Positions 1 to 11,088 of a DNA stretch of 64,000 bases are shown piece after piece. The DNA is from Diatrype stigma (taxonomy: Eukaryota > Ascomycota > Sordariomycetes > Xylariales > Diatrypaceae). How positions within the stretch are numbered: the first letter of the stretch is position 1; each line of letters begins with the position of its first letter. The notes under the pieces are model-generated. The model did not search any database, was not told the origin of the DNA, and worked only from the letters and a program-made list of their open reading frames with translations. The position numbers and the translations under genes were made by a program. The stretch lies in NCBI GenBank assembly GCA_022225965.2, contig JAKJXP020000043.1:186001-250000 (forward strand). The letters are read 5' to 3'.

Positions 1-1357
1 AATCGAATTGTAGACAGAGAACGGAGCCGGTATGCTCCTTCAGCGGTGGCCGAATCAAGCGACGAGTATGTATGTCCCATATCCGGATAGTCTTGTCTCG
101 GCTGCCACTGACGAGATATTCGGAGTTGTACTGAAGACTGTAGATACACTCGTTGTGGCCCTCGTCTAGGTGGTCAGGATGTGGTAACTGGAAGTTTGTG
201 TATCGTCCGCGGTTCCAGTTTGACTCTAGTCTGCGCCGCATGGTATATATGTACTTCCAGTTGATCTTGTACCGGTCGTCCCTGGCGTCGTAGATCCACA
301 GCGCTGACTTGGGGAGCCTCGATGCGCCCTTCGTCATGTCGGCGAAGTCGTTGGGACTAAGAGATCCAGCAATAGCTCTGCCTTTGCCTTTTGCCGATCT
401 GGAAGGCGTACTTCCGAAGCGGTCTGGTATGGGGCTTGGGGAGTTCATCACGAGGTTTCCCATGTGTTGAATCATGCTTGCACTGCTCTTAGTAGATGAG
501 CCACTGGCACCAAGCTGTGGGCCACCAAAGAGACTCGAGCCAACCATCTCTGTGTCCCTCTGCTCCTGCCTCGGAAGCTGATCGGCATCGACCATGTCGA
601 GATCATCGTCATCTCCGAGGGTAGGGTCAGATACGGCTCGTTTCTTGTGTACATGGCCATCGTCGATAGATTGCAATCGCTGGTGATGCAACTGTGCGTA
701 GGATGCCCCCTCGTTCATGCGTTGCTCGGCGGTGGATATCTCCGTCTGTATCGCCTTCCAGCCCTCGAGGTAGTAGAGTGTTTCCCAAAGTTTCCGGTCC
801 GCAGCGAGATTGTACCATCCTCGGCAGCACATAGCAACATGAATGAGCGAGACGGGGTCTAGGTAGCCGAAAATCTTGAGACATATCTCCGGTGGCAGAT
901 ATTCGACGAAGTTAATGTAGAGACGCGGGTTCAAGTTGTTCATAACGATGTCGGCTATGACGGTGGTGGGGAGTTCGTTGAGAATGAGCATTGCGAGATC
1001 TGAGAAACAAAAGGTACGTCAAGGTCAGTAAGCGTAGCCATGTCTAGCCTGCTGAGCATGCCGAATATGGGGCAGTGAATAGCGGCCCATCGTGGGCTCA
1101 TATGCCGACACTCCACCTCAAGAGGCGAGGCGGAGCGCAATTTGTTAGGGAAGAGAGAGACTTAGGAACTGTACAAACTTACGAGTCTTCTGTAGTACTG
1201 AGAGACTTGGCAATTGAGTAGAAAGCCATGCGGGCAGGTCGGCGTGTGATTGCACGCCCGTCAGCGCGGTCGAGGTTCCATTCCCGCTGGTCCCAGAGGG
1301 GTAAAGCGGATGTTCAGAATAGCCTTCATCGGGTTCCTGGAGTTTGAAGGGCTCCAT
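1..1357 (-). CDS. F-box/WD40-repeat protein, 5' part (FWD-1/beta-TrCP-like), partial
   Basis: Substrate-receptor subunit of an SCF ubiquitin ligase by family: the F-box binds Skp1 and the WD40 propeller binds phosphorylated targets. I join exon 1 (1357 down to 1183, start MEPFKLQEPDEG) to exon 2 (999 to beyond the left edge). The intron 1000-1182 has GTAAGT, a CTTACTGAC branch site and TTTCTCAG. An N-terminal helix (LPTTVIADIVMNNLNPRLY) precedes the F-box at about residues 92-135 (YLPPEICLKIFGYLDPVSL, then LWETLYYLEGW). An acidic, Ser-rich linker follows, then the first WD40 repeat (YLVSGSRDKTIRIWD) and HTGSVLCLQFD at the window edge. The remaining WD repeats lie outside. The helix-F-box-linker-WD order resembles Neurospora FWD-1, which degrades the clock protein FRQ, but Met30/SconB-type proteins share the architecture, so the symbol is left blank. 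F-box/WD40 identity is confident; the orthologue is inference. Confidence 0.88.
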
Positions 1358-2362
1358 CGCGTCTGACTCGGGATCGGATCCGATCTAACCTTCTGCGTGG
1401 TCAGGGCGTGGGCGTGGGCGTGGTCGGGGCAGAGCAGACAAGGCAGACAGGCAGACAGGCAAGCAGGCAGGCAGGGCAACCAGGCAAGACAGATCAGATG
1501 CGTGCGAAGTTGGTCAGGCTGGCTGGCTGGGTGCACGATGGTTGTCGAGATTGGTCGAGATTAATGAGTGGAGATTGGAGGTTCTTGGCGCTATAGCACC
1601 GAGAAAATCAACTACCAGTTGCTGCCTCCCGAGCTATATGTCAGCGGTTGCCAGTATAACCGATTGCTCAGGCACCCAGGTGAGATGGGTTTGGTTTGGT
1701 GTCCCGGATGATGTGCAAGGGGGGATTCCATGCAGTTCGGTTTTATACCTCTGTTTTATACCAGGGGGTTGCAGTGGCGATAATGTTCCCACCCAGCACG
1801 ATGTTTTTCTTCTCCGTTCGGATGAGCGGTTGGTGTTCAATGGTTGCTACTTGCTTGTTGAGCAGGTAACGGAGACAACGATAGGGCACGGGTAGAGAGG
1901 CAATAGTAATAGGTCGTCAGGGCAACTCATCAGGGTGTCGAGCTTGTGGTCGTCATACCGGGGCCCATTACGAGCCTACCACAGCAACAAGAACGATGCC
2001 TGAACCAAGTTTTGTGGAAGTAAAGCGCAGTTCAGCTGGGCAATGCGTCGGGAAAAGAACTGGGCAGCTGGGAATTGTTTGAGGTGGAGGGCTACATATG
2101 TATGTAAGTCAGCGGTACGACTCAGTAGCCAAGATGAGACGATAATGATGATGCTGATGATGCTGATGATGATATCAACCATCAATACTTCATGCTTCGT
2201 ATACTTCAAGGTTGTTCGATATTATCAACTTTGAAGAGATGGATTCCGGAAACATACAGGCTGACTGGATTTGAATTGCAGATTTCGATTTCGCAGGGGC
2301 AACAGGACGGGGATTGGGTAAGAATGTCTGTCTATTGTGTTGTATTGTATGGTACAATCGTA
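1358..2362. other. Upstream/intergenic region without a gene
   Basis: Probable promoter and 5' leader of the F-box gene on the minus strand, followed by unassigned intergenic DNA. A GGCA/GGCAGACA simple repeat lies at about 1438-1493. No ORF here has recognisable protein features. Confidence 0.5.
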
Positions 2363-2550
2363 CACTCTACCCCTTGTATTATAGTATGAGGGTCCGGTAA
2401 TGCCTTAGTATCTACAATCTGTTATCACGTATTCCAAATGTTCGTTTCTATAAGAAAGGCTTATGTTCGGGATAATTGGGTACAAAGCAGAACACCCGAT
2501 AATCACCCCATGGTACCGGACCCTCATACAATAATACAAGGGGTAGAGTG
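2363..2550. mobile_element. 188-bp inverted-repeat element (MITE-like), TA target site
   Basis: Two arms of about 36 bp (2363-2398 and 2515-2550) are reverse complements with one mismatch. They begin CACTCTACCCCTTG and end with its complement. TA flanks both ends (2361-2362 and 2551-2552), as expected for a Tc1/mariner-type target duplication. The interior of about 115 bp has no coding capacity. The arms are not visibly RIP-mutated. MITE identity is inferred from structure. Confidence 0.7.
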
Positions 2551-2778
2551 TACAGAATCCTGGAAAAGCGTTCAACTTGCACTGGTCAACGTCGCCACGG
2601 CCCGCACGACTCGCCGGGTTGAGGTTACGCTATAAGCGGAGACTTGGGGTGGACGGGATCGTCAGTTTGGATCGCTTCCAAGGCTTGCAGGGCTTGCAGG
2701 GCTTGTCGACAGGTGAAGAACCAGGTCTGCAGGTGTGCCGGGGGCGGGCCAAGCAGCATTGCGGCCAGAATCTAGTAC
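2551..2778. other. Intergenic spacer
   Basis: Unremarkable sequence between the inverted-repeat element and the microsatellite. It contains a short GGCTTGCAG tandem at about 2682-2706. No gene is supported. Confidence 0.4.
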
Positions 2779-2880
2779 TATGTATGTATGTATGTATGTA
2801 TGTATGTATGTATGTATGTATGTATGTATGTATGTATGTATGTATGTATGTATGTATGTATGTATGTATGTATGTATGTA
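2779..2880. repeat. (TATG)n microsatellite, about 25 copies
   Basis: An uninterrupted perfect tetranucleotide array of TATG covers about 102 bp. It creates artificial reading frames on both strands (repeating MYVC and THTYI) that should not be taken as genes. Confidence 0.97.
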
Positions 2881-4710
2881 CATACTAAGCAAAAGCTGGG
2901 GCAGCCTTGGAAGTTAGGGCTAGTTAGGTGCCTACCAGGTAGTCACTGCTTTGACGCCACCTGAAAGGGCTGCTGGGGCTGGCCACAGGGATTACTGGAG
3001 CTATAGTTCGCCGGTCACCGGTGCGATGGTGATAAGCTAGAAATTCCAGTTGGTTCCTTCCTTTGGGGAGCCTCTGATAATTAGGTAAGTTGGGCGGTTG
3101 TTGTATCAATTGATTGCACTCAGAATCCGGCGGCGATGGGTCGATAAGACGTCAACAACCTGAGTGGTGCCAGCAGAACAAAACAGCAAAACAGACATAC
3201 GGGGTACTGTATATGCATCATACATGTCTTATTAGACCAGCCTAGACAGGCCTGACAGAAATAGGGGAAACCTATGTAGGATATCTTATCGCCGGGTGCC
3301 GACTTTCGGTTGGATATCTTGAACTACATACATCGTGGGGCTATAATCATAGAACCATTGATAAAAAACCTATTGTCACACCTGAGCCGGGTGGTCACCG
3401 TTTCGAAGCGTGAGAATTGAGGCGCCAGCAATCTTTATAATTCCGTGAAACGATCATTATTTGATAAACACCTACTTCTTTGTAGGAACTAACGCACTTA
3501 CCTTAACCAATTACGGAATCATGACTGTAACATGAATATATGTAACTTGGTTATATCTCCTATAAGGTCAGCAGCGCTATGCGGTGCAATGGAAAGTAAA
3601 ACCAATATGGGCAATTATGCTCTCCAGTAAGGGGCATGAAGGGGAGATTTCTCGATACAATTAACTCCATCATGTGCATTTCCATGACAACACCTAATCT
3701 TGATGTATACGAACTTTTTCTCGAGCTGGCAAAAAGGTTTCAAGGTTGACCTATACACCGGGGTGCAGTAGAGGTCACCTCGCATCTGTAGCAGCCCTCT
3801 AAATGGTCGGAATTCCGTAGCTACCTCGCAAAAGTGATATATATACTCTTGTTTCAAAGCCTCGATGTCTCGTAGCAAACCCCATGCGCCACTCCGTGAT
3901 TTAAGAGTCGGCTAAGTCATCCTGATTAATTCATCAAGGGGAGAGTTTCCTTTAGTATAGGTTTCCGAACGCTTCTCGTAACGTACTCACAGAACTCGCC
4001 GGAGAAATGACCCTGCCAAGAAGGTAGTAGAGACGCCTTCGCACACAATCCAGATGCGATGTTCTTGGTCATTTTTGGGAAGATACCGGTCTTCACCAGA
4101 GCGTGAATAGCCTCCAGCAAAATCCCAGATTTCGAAGTAGACCCTCAATAGGAGGAACGTTACGTTGAAAGAAGCCAGCTGGATTCGGTCATAACGGGTT
4201 TGTTCCGGATTGAAGATTTCCCAACGGCGTATAGCGGGTAGGTAATATCTACTTACCTAGGTATTTTCCTGCCTACTTGGTATTGAGGGAAGTCGCGGCT
4301 CGTACGTGACACGTAGCATTGTCAGACCGCCAGACCGCCGGCCCGCCTTCCTCAATTCTCTTGTCGAAGCCCAGCCAGTCCTATGCAGGTTGTCTTTTCT
4401 CGGTACCTAGTAGGTTTTGCCATGTTCCATTGTTCGTTGTTGGGCTGCCTGTTGGGATTCGTTTCAAGGCTACAAATAGCCAAGAGTGACTGTAGCCGAG
4501 ACATGCAACCTTGGAATACTGGAAATCTCAGCCTTGTCACGAACCATCGATTCTAAAGGGTACTAAGCAGCTGCGCTCATCGTGAAAATAGCGTCATTCG
4601 AGGGGCAGTCCAGCGCAGAATGGCAGGTGGGGTCCTGTCATGGCGGGGTGAACTGGGCGGACTGGCTACATACGGTAATTAGTACTTCGCAGGTGCCCAT
4701 CTGGTATGTA
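2881..4710. other. Intergenic region, no gene seen
   Basis: About 1.8 kb of moderate GC content. Only short ORFs are present (the longest is 87 codons, minus strand, 3615-3878) with no domain-like composition. Short CTAGGTA-type palindromes occur, for example TACCTAGGTA near 4255. Confidence 0.5.
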
Positions 4711-5334
4711 CTCGTTAGGGCTAGAAACGCCTTTGACCCGTATTTTTAGTGCTTCGCACATACGGTCAGGGAGTATTAAAGGGTATTTTAAATCGAAAGG
4801 GTAAATTAAGTTAGTACCTAATTTTTGGTGCAATCCGTACCTAGAACTAGGTAGCACGGTATATTATAATAGTTTGGATTAATGCATGCCGTTTCTTTAT
4901 AACGCGTCGCTTCTGTAATTGCTACTTCCTATAACTGCAATTTCTATAACTGCAATTTCTATAACTACAATTGCTTCCTGCAATTATAAGTGTTAAAGGT
5001 TTTAAAGACCGCTATAGCTAGCACCTATAACCGCTAAGGTCCAGCGCATTATGCGCTGGAATTACAGCGCATTTAGGGGTGGTGCTAATTGTGGGTACTA
5101 AAGAAAAACAATGCCTTATTCCATAAATTTAAATGTCTTGCTTATATGCGGAAGAGGTTAGTATAATTGGCGCCATTATCCTTTAAACCTGGAAAACATT
5201 AGGTTGCATCTAATTTATATGGGGAATTATGTATTTTAGTTTACCCTTTCGATTTAGAATACCCTTTGATACTCCCTGACCGTATGTGCGAAGCACTAAA
5301 AATACGGGTCAAAGGCGTTTCTAGCCCTGACGAG
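4711..5334. mobile_element. 624-bp inverted-repeat element (MITE-like), TA target site
   Basis: Arms of about 100 bp (4711-4810 and 5236-5334) are near-perfect inverted repeats starting CTCGTYAGGGCTAGAAACGC. TA flanks both ends (4709-4710, 5335-5336). The few mismatches between arms are T on the left against C on the right copy, which are RIP-type transitions. The interior is AT-rich. It carries a 15-nt unit repeated three times (4929-4973, CTATAACTGCAATTT) and a perfect 10-bp hairpin (5040-5060, CCAGCGCAT stem). No transposase ORF is present, so it would be non-autonomous. Confidence 0.78.
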
Positions 5335-5541
5335 TATAGGCAAGGTAGGTAACTTCGAAGGAACACTGTGGATGACCTGCATATCGTGGCTGTTTCATAC
5401 AGTTGTGGGCGTTCATCCTGATCGCCGCAATGTCGCTCAAGTGTTCCGTTTCGGGCCTTCTAGAACGATTGCAGCAGAAGATCCAACCAGCAGGTGGAAG
5501 CTTCGATCGATTGTGTTCGGGAGCATATCATGACGATACCT

Positions 5542-5728
5542 TATGCTTTTGCGCCCGGTCCTTCGAACCCCTAGGGAATTACTGCTATTAGCAATTCACT
5601 TAGGATTATACTGAAGGTCCGGACTGGTTATTAAATTAAAGCTAAATACAATTATACGCTTTAAGCTGCTAGAATTTTATATTCCGATTTTCCGATCCTT
5701 GGCATTATAAGAAATGCCCGGATTTATA
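5542..5728 (-). repeat. Left LTR of E1 (3' LTR by pol orientation)
   Basis: 187 bp beginning TATGCTTTTG (ancestrally TGTG by comparison with E3) and ending GGATTTATA. It aligns without gaps to 10898-11084. The outer part keeps GC-rich sequence (GCGCCCGGTCC) that is C-to-T/G-to-A changed in the right LTR; the inner end is the more mutated copy. Confidence 0.85.
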
Positions 5729-7944
5729 ATCATTTCCCTTTTTTATTATAATCGTCCTTAATTATTATCGTTAATTTTCCTTTCCATTAAGCGCCGACGA
5801 TCCTATTTTAGAAATTGCTTATTTGCATATTATATATTATATACGGGATGTCCGTTTTTTATAAAGGCCGGAAATAGGTTCGTCCCGTTATATTTATTTT
5901 ATAATTAGATTTTTCCGGGATTTTATAAATAATACGTATTATCGGGATAATAATTAATTACGCTTTAAGGCCCGTCGTAATAAGGTTTGTATTTTCTTTA
6001 ATATTAACGAATGCGAAAAACCCAATTATTCGGAACGTACGTTTTAATAAGCCCTTTTTTTTTTAAAAAGTACGTTCGTATTTTATTACGAAACGCCTTT
6101 ATATTATTAAAGCGAACCTTTATAAGCGGTATTTCGTAATTTGCTGTTAATAGCTTATTATTTTGAAGCTTTTTTTTTTTCGTCGGTTTACGAAAATATT
6201 CGCAAAATTCCGATGGGATTTATTTTTAAAAAGGAATTATGCCGAATAATAAAAAGTATAAGCTATAACCGTTCGGCTTAAGGATGCGGTTATAAATAAC
6301 CATCGTTCGTTATAATAATTCGGGCAGCGAATGGGCCGTAGTATTTGCTTAATATTTACGCAGCATAATTTTTTTCAGGTTCCTATTAACCTTTTTTACT
6401 TTTCCGTTACTTTTTGGGCGCCTTGGTATAATAGCTTTTACGATAAAACCTTATTTTTTATTCCAAACGTTCGCGGCTTTATTTTTAAAGGCGCCGGCGT
6501 TATTATTAATCCATTTTTTAAGGGTACCGTAAATACGCCCGATACGGGAAAATATAAGGATCGTATTCCCGAACTAGGCAGAAAAAATAACGTTAGCTTT
6601 TATTTATTCCGTAACGTATTTAATAATTACAAAAATCGTAAATAAGCTTATCGACGTATAATCGATTGTTTATTTAATTAAGAATGCCGGAAATTATACG
6701 GGCTATAAGTTTAATAATAAAGAATTCGATTTTTTTATTAATTAATAGGCCGAATATTCGACGATTACTTATTACGTAACGAAAACGATTTCCGAATGCC
6801 AAAATTGCTTTTGCATATTATAAAACGTTATTTTAACGGTTAAATAGCTTTAGTCGTAATAAATCCGTCTTAATTATATTAGGAATTTATCGTATTCGAA
6901 AATTTTTTGCAAAGTTTGCGCTTTCGTAATAATGCTTTTTACGTACGAAGAATTATCGGATATTCTTTCGTACCTAACCATTTTATATAGCTTATTTCGG
7001 TATATAATAAAGTACTTATTAATCCATTCTCGTTATATAGCTAAAAATAAAAAAATATTATATAAAAGGGTCTCGAAAATAACTTAAAGGTTTAATCGGT
7101 TTAATTAATCGACGTAACGAATCGGCTCGGTTTTTTCGGCTGCCATTATTACGGCTTCTTAAGGCCTTAAAAAGTAATCGGTAAAAACGTTCGTTCGGTT
7201 CGAACGGTATACGATACGAATTCCGAAATACTCGATAACATCGAAAAAACGCAATATGCAAACCGGCTATTCGATTTTCGTATTAATTATTTTTAACGAT
7301 TCGTAATTAATAATTATTATTATATCGTTATTCTTAATTTAATGCCGCTAATGCTAAAATATTAACATAATACCGAAAAGCTTTTTTTTTTAAGCGGAAT
7401 ATTATAATTAAATTTTTATAAGTTTTTTTAAAAAATAAATAATTAAATATAAAACAAAAACGTTTATTATTATTATATAAGATTATAACAACGTTGCGCC
7501 GACGAATTATTATAAAGCGTTTGTTTCGAAAATAATCGAACGGCGCCAATCGAATTTCCGAATTACGGGCATTATTATAATTATTTCGCAAATTACCTTT
7601 TAACTTGTTATAATTTCGGGAAATAACTTAATACGTTCGTTTTTCGAGCCGCTTATAAAAGCTATAAATAACCCAGCGATTTTCGAATATTTATTAATTA
7701 AATGCCGCAAATAACCGGCGGCATTTATAAACGTTCGAATTTCGGTTATTATTACCGGCTTAAGCTTATTCCGAATGGCCGCGACTTTAACCGAATCGGC
7801 TTCGATTTTTTTTTCGGAAATTACAAAGCCTAAGAAAATCCCTTTCTTAACGAATATTAAGGATTTCGCTGGATTTACGATTATTCCGTAACTAAAAAGC
7901 CTTTTAAATAAGGCGAATATACGTTCGTAAAGCTATTCGGATAT

Positions 7945-7995
7945 ATTAGCCCATACGGCTATATTATCCAGCATATCCGAAATAAATTCGCGGAA
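7945..7995 (-). pseudogene. Reverse transcriptase active-site relic in E1
   Basis: The minus-strand frame reads FREFISDMLDNIAVWAN. This aligns with the Ty3/gypsy RT block in which a Leu/Tyr-Leu-Asp-Asp-Ile-Leu-Val-Trp pattern carries two catalytic aspartates. The second Asp is now Asn, a G-to-A change expected from RIP. The homologous position in E2 reads the same with further decay. Surrounding frames are interrupted. Confidence 0.7.
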
Positions 7996-10897
7996 TAATT
8001 CGAGAATTTTTTTCATTAATGCCTAAAAAATTACCGGAACGTTACAAAACCCGAAAAGCATTATTAATTATTCGTAAATGCCAAATGAAATTACGAAAAC
8101 GGTTTTTTCAATATTTAACTCGTAAATTTTAATTTATTAAAAACCATTCTTAAAATCGATAAAGCAATACCAACGATATTCGGCTATTCGTTAAATTTCA
8201 TTCATTGCATTAAAAAACGGATAGGCGTTTTTCCGTTAAATCTTATTAAGTTCCCGATAATTATAATAAAATCGCTATATTACGTTTTTATCGAATTTAT
8301 TAAGTTTCGTTATTTAATTCGGTACTTTTTTAGATATAAATAACGCAAACAAGTCCTATAAGCCCGTACCGATATATATAACCATTTTTAAATATTTTTT
8401 AACGAATTTACGAAATATCCGAAATTAAATAGGGCTATATCGACGTAAAAAAAATTTAATAGATTTATAATCTTTAATATCGATATAATAACGGATACGT
8501 ATATTCGTAATAACCTTTTTCGAAACGAACCCGAATAGTTTTGGAAAATCGTAAACGTATTATAAAAAATATTTATTAATGGCCTTATTATTCGTTAAAA
8601 TAAATTTATACCAAATTATTAAATTGGATTCGGCTATTACGTAAGCCGTTTCGGAAGCATAAAAGATACGTAATAAAGCGATTAAATAAATTACGGGCCT
8701 TTCGGTAACTTTAATTAAAATAATTATTTCGTTTCTTTTTTTTTTTTTATAATATATACCCAATTTATGGAATAAACTTTTTCCGAGGGTTAAGTTATCG
8801 GAAAAAATGCCGTCGGAAATAATTCCCGTTAACATTCGAAACGAAATAATATTGCTACCGAATATTAAAAACCGGGCGATAACTATTACGTTACGCGAAA
8901 TCTTCGGTTTTATGCCTTTAATTCTTCGCATTATTAACGGTTTTAAGGAATTATATGTTTTTAACGTAACTGCTATCGATTCGGAAATATAACAAAAAAT
9001 ATATCCGTAATTTAAAAAAATTATAAATTTATTCCCGTCGATTATTTCCGTAAAAAAGAAGTTATGATTTTTACCGTACCCTTTTCGTAAAGGTTTATCC
9101 TTATTAAGGGGTAATTTATTGCCGGCGTTTATTTCTATTAAATAAACGCAATGCCTTTATTCGTTATTTTCGAATTGCTTAAGGAATTCGTTAAAATTAC
9201 GATTAAACCCTTCGTTATTTTGTAACTATTCGGCGGAACTTTTTTCGAAATCGTTTTCGCCATTATTTTCGGCGCCGGCAAAATATACGTAAAGCCGTTT
9301 ATTCTTTTTGAATTTATTAAAGGCTAATCGGAATTTATTATTAATAACGTCTTAATATAAGGTTTCTTTAAAAATAACCTTTTTATTCGTATCCGCGTAT
9401 TATATGTTTTTCGGAAATTTCGCCTTTATTTTATAATTCTTGGCTTAATAGCTTTATTTGTTATAATTAAAGCATTTATTGTTTTCGGCTTTTACGGTAA
9501 AGCCCTATTCGATTACGGCATAAACGTTACGGCTTTCGTTACGAAAATTGGCAATTTCCCTAAACCTTACGGCTTAAAATACGGTAATTATTACGTTCGA
9601 AGGCTTTAATTAAGTTATACCGGATTTAACTTATATAGCCCCTATAACGATTAAATTATAAAATGGCGTTATTTTTTCTTAAAATTAAACGATAACCGAA
9701 AAAATGCCGTAAATTTTTTTTTTAATTATTTAACGGATAATTAATTCGGCCTATTAAATAATTATTTCGACCCTTTATGCGTTATTAAAATTTTCGAATC
9801 GATCGTTAAAGGTTAATTATATATTAAATAAATTATTACGTAACGTATCGATAAAAATCTTTTTTATATAATAGCCATTACGAATATTTTTCGGCATTTT
9901 ATAAAAGGCTTTACGAATACGTTTCGTAAAGTTTAATATATTTTTATCCTAATACGAAAATAACGTTACAAAATAAATTAACGCTTTCGAAAAAGCATTA
10001 TAATCGTTTAAAACTTAAAGGATATATTTTACGAACGTTATTTAATTAAGTTTATTATTGCGAATATATATTTTTATTTATTAAAAATCGCCGATAAATT
10101 TGTCCGCAATTCGATATGCCCAAAAATCGTATAGGATTAATGCTATTAAAAAGCGTTTTTGGATTTTTTTTAGTTTCTTTAAAATCTAACCGTCGGTCCA
10201 AATTAAACGGAAATTTAAGGGTATCGTTATTTTGTTTTTCGCCTTAATATGGCTTATTTTTACGGCATTGCTCGAAAATATAATCGGGAATTATATCCTT
10301 TTTATTCGTTTCTTTTATAAATTTTAAATATAATTTATAACGAACGGCATATATGCCATATTAATTTTTTTTTATTCGCGGTTTATTATAATAAAATAAG
10401 CATTAAATATACGGCATATATTAATTTTAATCGAATTCGAATAATTCGCAAAAACCAATTAACGATTTCGCATTACCGGCGGTAATCGCTTTTTTAATAT
10501 TAAATATGGGCTATTATTATTATTATTAAATCCATTCGCTTTTCCGGCGAAATTATTAATCCGGCGTTTCGACTTTTTTGCTTTTAGGCTTAATATTAAA
10601 ATACGCGGTTATTTTTGCAACTTTATCCATTAAGTAATTCAGATTATTTTTTATTAAGGTATTCCTTTATTCGATATCTTCGAATTTTCTGTTAAAAAAT
10701 TCGTATAATATGCCGTTTTTTTAAGCGGGCTTCGTATCCGTAAGGAATTCGACGAAAGTACCGCCTTAGGCCGGAACGCCCTTGGGCTATTCTCCCGCAT
10801 TGGCGCTGCTTTCTGCTATCGTCGGTTATCGGAAAAAATTCGTAAAAAAATCAGGTAAATTTTGCATTATTAGCATTAGCTTATAAAAATAGTTATT

Positions 10898-11084
10898 TAT
10901 GCTTTTGCATTCGATTTTTTAAATCCTTAAGGAATTATTGTTATTAATAATTTATTTAGGATTATATTAAAAATCCGGATTAATTATTAAATTAAAGCTA
11001 AATATAATTATGCGCTTTAAGCTATTAAAATTTTATACTCCGATTTTCCGATCCTTGGCATTATAAGGAATGCCCGGATCCACA
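10898..11084 (-). repeat. Right LTR of E1 (5' LTR by pol orientation)
   Basis: 187 bp ending GGATCCACA, followed by the ACCT duplication. Its inner half is heavily AT-converted (TGCATTCGATTTTTT at the start) and its outer end is intact. The sequence just inside it (TATTAGCATTAGCTTATA) is nearly the same as that just inside the right LTR of E3. Confidence 0.85.
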
Positions 11085-11088
11085 ACCT

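Larger units (their letters stand above)
5542..11084 (-). mobile_element. RIP-mutated Ty3/gypsy-type LTR retrotransposon, element E1
   Basis: A complete LTR element of 5543 bp. The LTRs are 5542-5728 and 10898-11084 (187 bp each). The direct target duplication is ACCT (5538-5541 and 11085-11088). The pol relic reads on the minus strand: a reverse-transcriptase active-site block survives at 7945-7995. A protease-like stretch lies towards 8.6-8.9 kb and a possible RNase H stretch at 7334-7591, which is the order protease, RT, RNase H. The transcriptional 5' LTR would therefore be the right one. CpA/TpG are nearly absent and TpA is abundant, with stops throughout, so it is dead. The LTRs resemble those of E3 and the internal ends resemble E2, indicating one broad family. 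Superfamily assignment rests mainly on the RT block and domain order. Confidence 0.85.

Noticed and set aside
2577..2917. Overlapping ORFs on both strands reading MYVCMYVC or THTYIHTYI
   Set aside because: They are translations of the TATG microsatellite.
6331..6645. Plus-strand ORF of 104 codons inside E1
   Set aside because: It is antisense to the decayed pol reading direction, and its composition follows RIP bias, not coding constraint.
8560..8931. Intact-looking 123-codon minus-strand ORF in E1
   Set aside because: It occupies the position expected for protease/RT N-terminal sequence but is only a chance-open stretch of the dead element, so it is folded into E1.
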